A DNA stretch of 60,063 nt from a bacterium D16-51 (lineage in GTDB: Bacteria > Bacillota > Clostridia > Lachnospirales > Lachnospiraceae): the NCBI GenBank assembly GCA_003612285.1, contig RAYE01000033.1, forward strand, positions 1-60,063. Direction: 5' to 3'. Shown here one piece after another: positions 47,173 through 54,653 of this stretch (positions are counted from its first letter, which is position 1; every line of letters starts with the position of its first letter). The notes beneath the pieces were generated by a model, which worked only from the letters and a program-made list of their open reading frames with translations, had not been told where the DNA came from and made no database searches. Both the position numbers and the translations under genes were made by a program.

Positions 47173-47631
47173 TTACTCCCTTTCTTTAAAATATGCATTT
47201 AATTTATTTTGGAAGCCTAAATCTTGGGCCTGTCTGGCTTTCTTTTTTAACTTTGAACGTAATCTGTCCTGTTCTTTTTCAAACTTCCATGCCCCTATCA
47301 CAGTCCTTAACCTTTCATCTGTATATACAGAGCCAATACTGCCCCCAATTGACCTTACCATAATATTTCTGATAAACGCTGCCCTGGGGACAACCAGATG
47401 CTCAAAATATTCCACAATGTCCGCATCTTTTTCATCATCAAAGCTGATATAGCTTACTAACGAACGTGGACAATATTCTGCACTTTTAATATATTGGAAG
47501 CTAAAGCTGTTCCCCCTTACATGGGATCTGACTGCCTCTTTTGCAATATTAGAAAAGTTTAGTGTTGGATTATACATAATTGCAACTAACTCCAGGTCAC
47601 GGTTTGGATTTAAATAAATTTTCACCCTCAT
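47173..47631 (-). CDS. Unknown small basic protein, transfer operon
   Basis: 152 residues with AAGGTGGTGGCAA before the ATG. The first 80 residues look like a compact alpha/beta domain (MRVKIYLNPNRDLELVAIMYN, AVRSHVRGNSFSFQY, LVSYISFDDEKDADIVEYFEHLV). The C-terminal 45 are a basic helix (EKEQDRLRSKLKKKARQAQDLGF). It ends 3 bp before the virB11 start, so it is co-translated. The basic tail might bind DNA or the ATPase. No family recognised. Confidence 0.6.
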   Translation of the reverse strand: MRVKIYLNPNRDLELVAIMYNPTLNFSNIAKEAVRSHVRGNSFSFQYIKSAEYCPRSLVSYISFDDEKDADIVEYFEHLVVPRAAFIRNIMVRSIGGSIGSVYTDERLRTVIGAWKFEKEQDRLRSKLKKKARQAQDLGFQNKLNAYFKERE

Positions 47632-47707
47632 TTGCCACCACCTTCTTTAAACACTTACCTTAATTGAAATCTTATCTCTGCAAGCCTTTTCCTTTGCTAT
47701 TTTTATG

Positions 47708-48271
47708 CTATTTCTTATCCAGTCCGGTCAGCAGCTTCGCCCGTTCCTCTGGTGTATTCTCAGAATCATCTAATATTTCCTCCAGGCATTCATACAGTTT
47801 ATCCTTTCCACAAAGCCGGATCTCCGCACAGACACCATGTCCAATCACATCACATATGCGGTCCAGTTCCTCCAGTACACCGCCATCCTGCCTTTTTACC
47901 TCCCACTCTCCAAGTAAAAGTTTATTTAGCTTTTTTATTGCATCATAGATATAAATTAAATGTACCATATCCTGATAAGACAGCACCGAACCACTTAACC
48001 TAAATTTTTTCTCAGACGCTAACTGTACCCCATCTTCAAATCCCAAACGGTAAGATTCTTCCCCATACCATATATTATATTTGCCCCATTCGTATTCCAG
48101 GCTGTTGAATGCTTCCCAGCACTCATCAGACTTGACGGAGTCCCTGGTGAACATCTTTGATGCCCTATGCAGTGATTTCATCTGCTGCTGAAACCCTTCA
48201 TTTTTCTGCAGCCTTGCTTCCATCCCCTCCCCAGTACGGGCAGCAAAAAATTCTTTTGGTATGAAACTCAA
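47708..48271 (-). CDS. Unknown helical protein coupled to the relaxase
   Basis: 187 residues. Start TTG at 48271 overlaps the relaxase stop (TTGA), with GGGGAAGGAC as ribosome site; this overlap indicates translational coupling. The sequence is helical and acidic (SYQDMVHLIYIYDAIKKLNKLLLGEWEVKRQDGG), with cysteines near the end. No membrane segment. It may be an accessory protein of the relaxosome, but nothing in the sequence proves it. Confidence 0.6.
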   Translation of the reverse strand: MSFIPKEFFAARTGEGMEARLQKNEGFQQQMKSLHRASKMFTRDSVKSDECWEAFNSLEYEWGKYNIWYGEESYRLGFEDGVQLASEKKFRLSGSVLSYQDMVHLIYIYDAIKKLNKLLLGEWEVKRQDGGVLEELDRICDVIGHGVCAEIRLCGKDKLYECLEEILDDSENTPEERAKLLTGLDKK

Positions 48272-50529
48272 GTCCTTCCCCTCCTCCCATCATTGGCTTC
48301 ACATCTCTGCCCTTCAGCATAATTATGTGCATCTTCAATATTTTTATAAACATAAATATCATCCGAAAATCCATATTTCTTTTGTACCCGTGAAATTTCT
48401 TCAAATCCTCCCCCATCGCGGAGATCTAACGGAGGCATTGTTGTTTCTTCCTGTATTTTTCCCTTTGCATTAATTATTTTAATTAACGCTTCCTTTTTGC
48501 TGGATAATATCACCGCCATATAATCTGGATTTTCTGCATTTATAATTACATGTACTCCCTCTCTGTTTTTTGCCAGGTTTAAATTTATTGCCTGCGTAAA
48601 GGAATACTTTTGCCTGCCAGTATATTTTGCTGCTCTGCCGGTATCTGGGGCATTTTCCACCCCTGCCTTTTTGCCTGCATTATTTTTAGTCTGCTGACAT
48701 GCTCTCACAAACTCTTTTGACAACGAAAAATCTTTATATTTTTCGCAGTTAGTAATTCCATATTTCCTTTCTAAATCCCTCAATTTTGCATTAAATACAT
48801 AATTTCCCGACTTATTATCAACCTTTTCCAAAGCTTTTCCGGATGAATCCAGTACAGTAATTTCATATGACTCCACCCTTTTTCCATCCCTGCCTGTATA
48901 AGGGCTTTTCACAACCCGGAGCATTACGTCCGACGTTTCAGACACCACATAATATAAATCTGCATCAAAAATATGCTTTTTTGCCCATTCAGCAGATGCC
49001 TGTGTATCAAGTACTTCATATAATGATTTTTCTTTCATCTTCAGGCCGCCGTACATTCTTCCATACCGTTTTACTTCACGGTATTCTTTTGACAATTCTT
49101 CAAGCTGTGCATTTGCATACATAACCCGGTTTTCACAATCTGTTAAAAATTCTGCTACCTCTAATATATTTTTTCCATATCCACTCTGAAGCCTTTTTGA
49201 CAAAATACGGTACCTTTCAAAATCTGCCCTGTATTCCAAAACACCCTCATGTTCATATAAATATGCTTTCCGTTGGATTGGTTTCATTTCATCATAAATG
49301 TCAATAATTGGCTTATATTTTCTAATCAGCTCCCTTATCATTTTCTTTTCTGAAGTAATTTTCTTTTTTGCCTCCAATATTCCATCTAACGTGCCCTGCA
49401 GGCTTCCATCTTTAGAATAAAACTCCTTCAATTCCACAATGTCCGTCATTATCCTTATCCTGTCAGCAATTTCATTTAACTGCCAGTTCATCTGCTTCTG
49501 CATCTTCCAGGGGTTATTTCCCAGTTTCAGTTTTTTAACCACTTCTCTCTGTTCTTCCCGGGTCATATCCTTGTAACTTTTCATAACTGTGGCTTGAGGG
49601 CAGTAAACAATTTCCTGTCCCTTCGGACATGTATAATTATTGGTTTCAATTTTTTCAAACGCATCCAGCCGTGCTGCAATCCTGTCAATTATTGCATCCC
49701 TTGTATAATTACTGCCCAGATTATAAGTGCGGACTGCTTTCATCATGCCCTCTTTTTTCAAAGATATATATTCCCCAACGTTAACCTTCAATCCGGCATT
49801 TTGCAGGGCTGATATAAACTCTTCAAAATCATTTGATTGTTCTATTGCCTGGTCAACAACTCCCCTCATTTCTATTTTCATTTCTGCAAAAGATGTTTTT
49901 GTCTGCTTTTGACAGCCAGCTTTATTCCATTCCCCATTTATAGTGAAACCATATTTTTCAGCATATTTATTAATACACGGATGCAGTACATTTTTCATAA
50001 ATTTATCATCCTGATGGATTTTCTTCCCATTCAAACCGACAGAATTCAGAATAAAATGTACATGTAAATTATCCGTATTGGTATGGATAGCAAATACCGC
50101 CTGATTATTTGGGAACACCTCTTTCAGGACATCCTGGCACAACTGGAAAAGTCTGGGTGCATTGCCAATACCAGATTCTTCAACAGGTAATGAAATAATT
50201 CCATGCAGTGCAGCCCGTCCATCAAATTTCCCATAAAATTTTTTTACCTGCATCATCTCCCCTACTGCTCCCCTCACATCCGAAGAAAGAATATTATGTG
50301 TGCCAATCAATGCCCCATCCATTGTCTTAATGTCATTTCCCACATACTGGCATTCCCGTTCCAATTGGGCAGTAGGGTTATTTACAATAGAACCATCCAG
50401 CGAAACTTCTTGTTCTGTTTTTTTATCATTTAAAATATATTCCACGCTGTCCGACAACTGCGCAGATGTCCCTTTAAATAAAGTAGATCCCTGAATATTC
50501 CAGACTTTATTTATAATTCCAGTTGCCAT
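48268..50529 (-). CDS. MOBP-type relaxase
   Basis: 753 residues; AGAGGTTATAAGAT before the ATG. The relaxase domain spans about 1-290. The probable catalytic Tyr31 lies in SVEYILNDKKT, and the metal-binding histidine triad appears as HTNTDNLHVHF (about 147-157), the classical HxDxxxxHxH-like motif III of MOBP/PF03432 enzymes. The remaining 450 residues are helical and charged, with a repeated lysine-rich pattern. It nicks at oriT and pilots the strand. The direct-repeat array (50557-50792) and the RHH protein gene lie immediately upstream, the usual arrangement for an oriT or relaxosome assembly region. Confidence 0.9.
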   Translation of the reverse strand: MATGIINKVWNIQGSTLFKGTSAQLSDSVEYILNDKKTEQEVSLDGSIVNNPTAQLERECQYVGNDIKTMDGALIGTHNILSSDVRGAVGEMMQVKKFYGKFDGRAALHGIISLPVEESGIGNAPRLFQLCQDVLKEVFPNNQAVFAIHTNTDNLHVHFILNSVGLNGKKIHQDDKFMKNVLHPCINKYAEKYGFTINGEWNKAGCQKQTKTSFAEMKIEMRGVVDQAIEQSNDFEEFISALQNAGLKVNVGEYISLKKEGMMKAVRTYNLGSNYTRDAIIDRIAARLDAFEKIETNNYTCPKGQEIVYCPQATVMKSYKDMTREEQREVVKKLKLGNNPWKMQKQMNWQLNEIADRIRIMTDIVELKEFYSKDGSLQGTLDGILEAKKKITSEKKMIRELIRKYKPIIDIYDEMKPIQRKAYLYEHEGVLEYRADFERYRILSKRLQSGYGKNILEVAEFLTDCENRVMYANAQLEELSKEYREVKRYGRMYGGLKMKEKSLYEVLDTQASAEWAKKHIFDADLYYVVSETSDVMLRVVKSPYTGRDGKRVESYEITVLDSSGKALEKVDNKSGNYVFNAKLRDLERKYGITNCEKYKDFSLSKEFVRACQQTKNNAGKKAGVENAPDTGRAAKYTGRQKYSFTQAINLNLAKNREGVHVIINAENPDYMAVILSSKKEALIKIINAKGKIQEETTMPPLDLRDGGGFEEISRVQKKYGFSDDIYVYKNIEDAHNYAEGQRCEANDGRRGRT

Positions 50530-50556
50530 ATCTTATAACCTCTTTTCTATATCACC

Positions 50557-50792
50557 TTATGCCATCTTGGCACAAACCCTTTCCATGTCACCTTATGCCA
50601 TCTTGGCACAAACCCTTTCCATGTCACTTTATGCCATCTTGGCACAAACCCTCTCCATGTCACTTTATGCCATCTTGGCACAAACTCTCTCCATGTCACT
50701 TTATGCCATCTTGGCACGAACCCTTTCCATGTCATTTTATGCCATCTTGGCACAAACTCTTCCCATGCTGCTTTATGTCATCTTGGCACAAA
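50557..50792. repeat. Seven direct repeats of the TGCCA palindrome at exact 36-bp period
   Basis: TTATGCCATCTTGGCACAAA starts at 50557, 50593, 50629, 50665, 50701, 50737 and 50773, separated by a conserved 16-bp spacer like CCCTTTCCATGTCACT. The last unit forms the final codons and stop of the RHH gene. Because 36 is a multiple of three, both strands show artificial ORFs with repeated WHK motifs. Candidate iteron array for the RHH protein and the relaxosome; not CRISPR, since the units have no variable spacers. Confidence 0.85.
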
Positions 50793-51075
50793 GTTTTTCT
50801 ATCCAAACATTAGTCATTTTAATTTCCTCAAACACTTTCAATTTATCAGCATCTGATAGAGTATTCTGCAAAAGCAATGTCTTTATTGTATTATTTAATT
50901 CAGAAACCACAGTAACTACTTCCTTATTTTTTAAAAAAGAGGGTACTGTATTTTCATGTTCAGCCATTAAAAACCTGATAAATGCAGATTTACTCATCCC
51001 CTGTTTTGCACGCTCACGTTCAAAATTATCAATATCACTTTCCGGCATTGTTACCGTAAACCGTTCCATTGGCAT
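50773..51075 (-). CDS. Ribbon-helix-helix accessory protein (MobC-like)
   Basis: 100 residues from the ATG at 51075, preceded by AGGAGGCTGGATTA. An open frame to 51117 exists only because it crosses the palindrome at 51098. An N-terminal ribbon-helix-helix is clear: RFTVTMPESDIDNFERERAKQGMSKSAFIRFLM (residues about 4-36). A helical tail (VSELNNTIKTLLLQNTLSDADKLKVFEEIKMTNVWIEKL) follows as in MobC/TraY-type mobilization proteins. Two palindromes precede the gene and seven follow, so it is the best candidate to bind them, both to assist relaxase nicking and to repress transcription. That link is inference. Confidence 0.8.
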   Translation of the reverse strand: MPMERFTVTMPESDIDNFERERAKQGMSKSAFIRFLMAEHENTVPSFLKNKEVVTVVSELNNTIKTLLLQNTLSDADKLKVFEEIKMTNVWIEKLCAKMT

Positions 51076-51097
51076 TAATCCAGCCTCCTTCTCCCGC

Positions 51098-51119
51098 TTT
51101 GTGCCAGGATGGCACAAGG
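51098..51119. promoter_or_regulatory. TGCCA-TGGCA palindrome, first site before the RHH gene
   Basis: The + strand reads TTTGTGCCAGGATGGCACAA. It lies 23 bp before the ATG at 51075. Confidence 0.6.
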
Positions 51120-51125
51120 CAGAAA

Positions 51126-51150
51126 ACTTTGTGTCAATTTGGCATAAACT
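51126..51150. promoter_or_regulatory. TGYCA-TGGCA palindrome, second site before the RHH gene
   Basis: The + strand carries TTTGTGTCAATTTGGCATAAA, a slightly degenerate copy, just past the end of the 51153 gene and next to the site at 51098. Two sites in tandem would suit autoregulation. Confidence 0.5.
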
Positions 51151-51152
51151 CT

Positions 51153-52349
51153 TTACAAAAGGCTTTTCAATTCCTCATCTAAATTTTCTTCATATAATGA
51201 AAACAAATTTTCACTAACCTCCACATCATCTAAATCTGCCGGCAATTCAAAATTCTCTTCAAATTCTTCCATCTGTGCATCTGTAATTTCATCTGATCCC
51301 AGTCCAGCATCTTTTGGCTTAGAAACCCCTGACAAAATGTCACATATATCATTTAATTTCTGTTTCACTTCATTCAAAATATCAAATGGAACCATTTGAT
51401 ATTTTTGCAGGGAACCATTGATATCTGAAACTACATACCAGTCACCACGTATCAATTCATTTGCCAGCTCACGCTTAAAATTATATTCCGTCGCTTTATG
51501 GACTTTTGAAATATATGCTTCAATAATTTCCCGGTTAAAAGATTCCTTAGGCTGTTCTAAAAGCTGTATGACCACGTCAGCATCCACGCCAAGCTCAGAA
51601 GCCCCCATCAATGTTTTCATAAAATCTTTTGGAATCCCAGGAGTTAATAACATATATTTTATATACTTTTCATCATTAGAATCATTACTATTGAGGAGTT
51701 TACAAACCTTTTCTCTCCGGCATACGTCTATTTCGTTAGCTGCTTCATCTATATCTACCTCTTTCGTTTCCACTTTACGAAAAATCCTCTTCCAAAAAGA
51801 AATTTTTTCTTCCAAATTATTCTGGGTATTTAACACAGTTTTTTTAGCAATATTGCCTTTATTCAATTCTGTCTGCAAAGGAGAAAACCAGCTTGCCCTG
51901 CGGAAACCATATATGCCCGGGTTCAACGACAAATCCTTCTCCAAAACTTCTTTTCGATTATCGCTTGCTGTCCTTATTTCATGCCCAGAAGCATCCATTG
52001 GCCTTATATCAGAAACAACAATATCTTTTTCTGTCATTTTTTTGATGAATTCCATAATACCCTGTGTCTGATTTTTTAGCTGCCCATTAAATTCAGCTTG
52101 TTTTTCTAATTCACTGCTTAAATCTGCTGCCTCCCGTTCTGCTTCCTCAAGGGAATACCTGGTATTGTGGAAATCTGCTTCTAATTTTTCATAACTGGAT
52201 GCCAACTTTTTATAAAGATGCTTATAACTTTGATGATCCTCATTTTCAAAATCTGAAATTAACACAAGCATCATATCCGGGAATCTCTCCTGAATCAGTT
52301 TCTGTACCATTTCTTCATCAGAATATACTTCTACATCTGTATCTGACAT
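51153..52349 (-). CDS. Unknown coiled-coil protein, first gene of the relaxase/T4SS operon
   Basis: 398 residues; GGAAGGATGTGAATAA before the ATG. An acidic start (MSDTDVEVYSDEEMVQKLIQ) is followed by a coiled coil (about 45-95, YKHLYKKLASSYEKLEADFHN). A middle region (CRREKVCKLLNSND) and a helical-repeat segment (LELLEQPKESFNREIIEAYISKVHKAT-like) follow, and the tail is highly acidic. Its plan recalls the 28640 and 30092 products, perhaps as distant paralogues. It is the first gene downstream of the 52631 motif and the MITE-like element. Function unknown. Confidence 0.6.
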   Translation of the reverse strand: MSDTDVEVYSDEEMVQKLIQERFPDMMLVLISDFENEDHQSYKHLYKKLASSYEKLEADFHNTRYSLEEAEREAADLSSELEKQAEFNGQLKNQTQGIMEFIKKMTEKDIVVSDIRPMDASGHEIRTASDNRKEVLEKDLSLNPGIYGFRRASWFSPLQTELNKGNIAKKTVLNTQNNLEEKISFWKRIFRKVETKEVDIDEAANEIDVCRREKVCKLLNSNDSNDEKYIKYMLLTPGIPKDFMKTLMGASELGVDADVVIQLLEQPKESFNREIIEAYISKVHKATEYNFKRELANELIRGDWYVVSDINGSLQKYQMVPFDILNEVKQKLNDICDILSGVSKPKDAGLGSDEITDAQMEEFEENFELPADLDDVEVSENLFSLYEENLDEELKSLL

Positions 52350-52403
52350 TTATTCACATCCTTCCATGCAATTCCTCATAACTGTACAATTTTATAACAT
52401 AAC

Positions 52404-52596
52404 GTTACTATTCACGGTCGATTTCTGAAAAAGACCAGAATCGTTGTGCTTGCACATAAGATTCTGGTTCTTTTCCAGAAATTGACTGTAAAGGCTGTTC
52501 ATTTCATCATAAGATAGACAAAGTTGCGAAAGCAACGACCTATGCCGTAGGCAGAGGGTCTATCGCATGATGAAATGAATGGCCGTGAATAGTAAC
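52404..52596. mobile_element. MITE-like element, 193 bp, with 16-bp inverted ends and 8-bp flanking repeats
   Basis: The ends GTTACTATTCACGGTC (52404-52419) and GGCCGTGAATAGTAAC (52581-52596) are inverted repeats with one difference. They are flanked by the direct repeat AACATAAC (52396-52403 and 52597-52604). Inside are two large hairpins. A 22-bp stem (52421-52442 with 52460-52482) comes first. The second stem (TTCATTTCATCAT/ATGATGAAATGAA, 52498-52579) is capped by two smaller hairpins, one with a GCGAAAGC loop. There is no ORF. It resembles a non-autonomous transposable element, and its strong folding suggests RNA or DNA structure matters. Confidence 0.75.
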
Positions 52597-52630
52597 AACA
52601 TAACTTATATTACATAAAATCCAGAACAAA

Positions 52631-52649
52631 TTTATTAGACAATAAGCAA
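52631..52649 (-). promoter_or_regulatory. Shared 19-bp operon-head motif, copy c
   Basis: The minus strand reads TTGCTTATTGTCTAATAAA. It lies upstream of the 52349 gene, with the MITE-like element inserted between motif and gene, so the original spacing was about 80 bp. Confidence 0.55.
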
Positions 52650-52825
52650 TAAATTTTTAAAAAAAGCAAATTTTTTTGTTGTATAATCAAAACTGGATAA
52701 TTTGTGACATTTTATTAGATACAAATGTGATAATAGTTATCCCAAAAAGACTATTTTGGACACTATTGTGATTAATTTTTAATAAAAATTGTCTATATAC
52801 ATGGAAAATAAAGGTAGCAGGATAC

Positions 52826-52920
52826 GCCTATTTGCATACTCTGCCGCTTCGCTCGGAGCTTCCAATAGGCAGGCCACACCGCCAGGCGGATGTGCAGCAA
52901 GGGGATACCCCTAACACCCC
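52826..52920. other. G+C-rich structured segment, oriT candidate
   Basis: In otherwise AT-rich DNA this block holds GCCTATT/AATAGGC (52826-52832, 52864-52870), CCGCC-A-GGCGG (52879-52889) and AGGGG-ATA-CCCCT (52900-52912), followed by AACACCCC. Nested inverted repeats beside a short G/C run are typical of nic regions. It is upstream of the relaxase operon and free of genes. Identification as oriT is inference; the array at 50557 is the competing site. Confidence 0.4.
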
Positions 52921-53162
52921 AATGAAAACCACAAATAAAAGAGAAAAATTTCATTGACATATTTCTTGTCATATATACTGATAGTAAAATTAGATAATAG
53001 CATATATCTGTTTATTTCACCTTTAGAAAATGTCAAAAAGAATAATATTGTATATCAAAAGAAAATTGTTAGATAATGTAAATATGACATGTTATCAAAA
53101 GAGTAGCTATATTACAAGGTAGACAGTCTTCCTAATCTTATATAAGACGGGAGTTAGTGCAG

Positions 53163-53261
53163 ATGAAGATGTTTACATTTCAAAATTTAATGTTATTTGG
53201 AATATTTTTTATTACACTGCTTGCCTATATAGAAAAAAATAGGAACAACAAGCGAAAATAA
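53163..53261 (+). CDS. Small hydrophobic holin-like toxin (TxpA/Fst type), second locus
   Basis: 32 residues: a short start (MKMFTFQNLM), one membrane helix (LFGIFFITLLAYI) and a basic end EKNRNNKRK. The YIEK plus lysine/arginine tail is typical of the putative holin-like toxins of Bacillota, which are type I toxins controlled by antisense RNA. GGGAG lies 9 nt before the ATG and a palindromic CTTATATAAG just upstream. The 3' part is embedded in a long inverted repeat and faced by a promoter on the other strand. Called from architecture; no alignment was possible. Confidence 0.65.
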   Translation: MKMFTFQNLMLFGIFFITLLAYIEKNRNNKRK

Positions 53262-53322
53262 AATAAGCCTACTTTGTACTTGGCCGGGTTCTTTCTGTAC
53301 TTTGCGTATTCGTATATTCTTA
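53262..53322 (-). ncRNA. Predicted antisense RNA antitoxin of the second locus
   Basis: Starting near 53322 from the promoter inside the inverted repeat, this RNA would be complementary to the toxin mRNA from its stop codon onward. Its sequence also copies the right arm of the repeat, so it could compete with internal folding of the mRNA. Its 3' end is not evident; it may run into the toxin gene. Confidence 0.4.
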
Positions 53323-53424
53323 GGATTTGCTATACATCATCAAATTGGCTTTGTAAAGCAAAATAAAAATAACGGATTTACCCAAACATCAGAAAGAACC
53401 CTTGGCCGTGATAGTAGGCTTATT
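53262..53424. repeat. Long imperfect inverted repeat at the 3' end of the second toxin gene
   Basis: AATAAGCCTACT...GGCCGGGTTCTTTCTG (53262-53297) pairs with CAGAAAGAACCC..GGCC...AGTAGGCTTATT (53390-53424), about 28 of 36 positions. Between the arms lies a leftward promoter (TTTACA 53352-53357, 17 bp, TATAGC 53329-53334). Confidence 0.65.
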
Positions 53425-53433
53425 ATAAGCTAT

Positions 53434-53464
53434 TGTTAACTAACCACTTTGTGGGCGGTTACTT
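53434..53464 (+). terminator. Hairpin, probable terminator of the second toxin mRNA
   Basis: TAACCAC-TTT-GTGG(GC)GGTTA forms a stem with a two-base bulge followed by an AT-rich stretch. Similar AACC...GGTTA hairpins often end small toxin mRNAs. Confidence 0.45.
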
Positions 53465-53592
53465 TATTATAATTAATATTGCACATTTGCTAACAGAGTG
53501 GAAGAAATTTTTACTTTACTTATTTTTCCCTTCTTTATAACATTATTTCCTAGGTTTAAATAAGTCAGAGTGTAATAACAACTTTCTCAAAA

Positions 53593-53615
53593 CTTTGTGC
53601 CAACTTGGCACAATC
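53593..53615. promoter_or_regulatory. TGCCA-TGGCA palindrome, isolated copy
   Basis: The + strand reads CTTTGTGCCAACTTGGCACAAT. It has no gene start close by on either strand and is the outermost copy of the family; the defence genes begin about 165 bp to the right. The rest of 53465-53780 shows nothing else. Confidence 0.55.
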
Positions 53616-53780
53616 ATCATGTTCATTTCTATTGCAGAATCCTTTGTGAAATTTAGAACTTTGTTATCTGAAGCTTTAGCATTTCAAAGGGCAAAAAATC
53701 TCAAGAGTAAACACAAGAATTAGTCTATACTAAAAGAATATGACACCTCCCTTTTGTTTCTTTTGCGATAATGCTGTCTA

Positions 53781-54653
53781 CTATTTTCCATACATTTTTA
53801 GCTCTTCGATCAGTCTCCATAAATTACACCCAATGTTATCCACCAATCTATATTCATCATCAGGAAATTTTTTTGCCTGAATGACTGCTTTATCAATATA
53901 AGGCAAATATTTTTTTGCAAAATTAATACCACCTTTCCCGTGATGTGCTCTATCAGATACTTCCTTGCTTACAAAAGTATGTTGCTCAGATACCTTCTTA
54001 TTTTCTTGAATTTTATATAACTGATCACCAAATTCCCCTTCTATATCAGCTAAATGCATAAGTAACCAAAACTCAAAGCAAGGATTTGCAATATAACATT
54101 TATATCCATTATCCTTGCAATACTTAATACATTCAAGCATATTAGATTCTGAATGTGTCTGCATATCTCTGTCGATCAATACGGCAAACTCATCTAATTC
54201 ATCATTATATTTCTTTAAATATTGCCGATAATTGATATCATAACCTATTTTCTTCAATTCAGTAACAAACAAATTCCTTTGTTTCTTTGGCAATTTATCA
54301 GGATCATCTAGGAATTGCTTTATAAAATCTAGTGAAAATTGTTCTTTAAATTGTTCTGATATTTCTTGTAAAATATCATCTTCATTTTTCTCCCTAAGCC
54401 TAATATATTCTTCTAATAACTCTATTACCTGCTGGGGTGCACTATTCGTATCCCTCTTTCCCCTACGCAAAACCTCTACATCAACTTTCGCATTAATACC
54501 TATTTTCACTCTATTTTTTGATAAACCATCAAAGTATTCTTTTTCTGTCACATTTCCTTCTACAGAAAGAAATACCCTTTTTTCCGGAATAATTTTCTGG
54601 GTTTCATCTTCCCTGTCATATACCGTTGATGTTAACCTATAACGATTATACAT
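53781..54653 (-). CDS. RloB-family protein, second component of an AbiL-type defence pair
   Basis: 290 residues. The RloB pattern is clear: RVFLSVEGNVTEKEYFDGL (about 26-44) with the Toprim-like Glu, FAVLIDRDMQTHSE (about 152-165) and NPCFEFWLLMHLADIEG (about 188-204). These proteins are predicted nucleases of the Toprim type that act with an AAA ATPase, as in lactococcal AbiL (AbiLi ATPase, AbiLii RloB). The start overlaps the end of the ATPase gene by 8 bp (ATGTATAA), with GGAGGAGATA as ribosome site, so production is coupled. It is probably an abortive-infection effector. Confidence 0.85.
   Translation of the reverse strand: MYNRYRLTSTVYDREDETQKIIPEKRVFLSVEGNVTEKEYFDGLSKNRVKIGINAKVDVEVLRRGKRDTNSAPQQVIELLEEYIRLREKNEDDILQEISEQFKEQFSLDFIKQFLDDPDKLPKKQRNLFVTELKKIGYDINYRQYLKKYNDELDEFAVLIDRDMQTHSESNMLECIKYCKDNGYKCYIANPCFEFWLLMHLADIEGEFGDQLYKIQENKKVSEQHTFVSKEVSDRAHHGKGGINFAKKYLPYIDKAVIQAKKFPDDEYRLVDNIGCNLWRLIEELKMYGK

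Noticed and set aside
50557-50792. Regular repeats that might suggest a CRISPR array
   Set aside because: The whole 36-bp unit repeats with little change and there are no unique spacers. No cas genes are present.
51076-51117. Longer N-terminus for the RHH protein
   Set aside because: The extension is the translated palindrome at 51098-51119, and AGGAGG precedes the ATG at 51075.
50523-51217. Several open frames on both strands encoding repeated WHK peptides
   Set aside because: They arise because a 36-bp DNA repeat (multiple of three) lacks stops. None has a ribosome site, and the palindrome is also found alone in non-coding gaps elsewhere.
4842-52349. A complete integrative element with its own integrase
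   Set aside because: No intact recombinase or matching pair of attachment sites is visible, so element ends and chromosomal versus plasmid location cannot be decided from this window.
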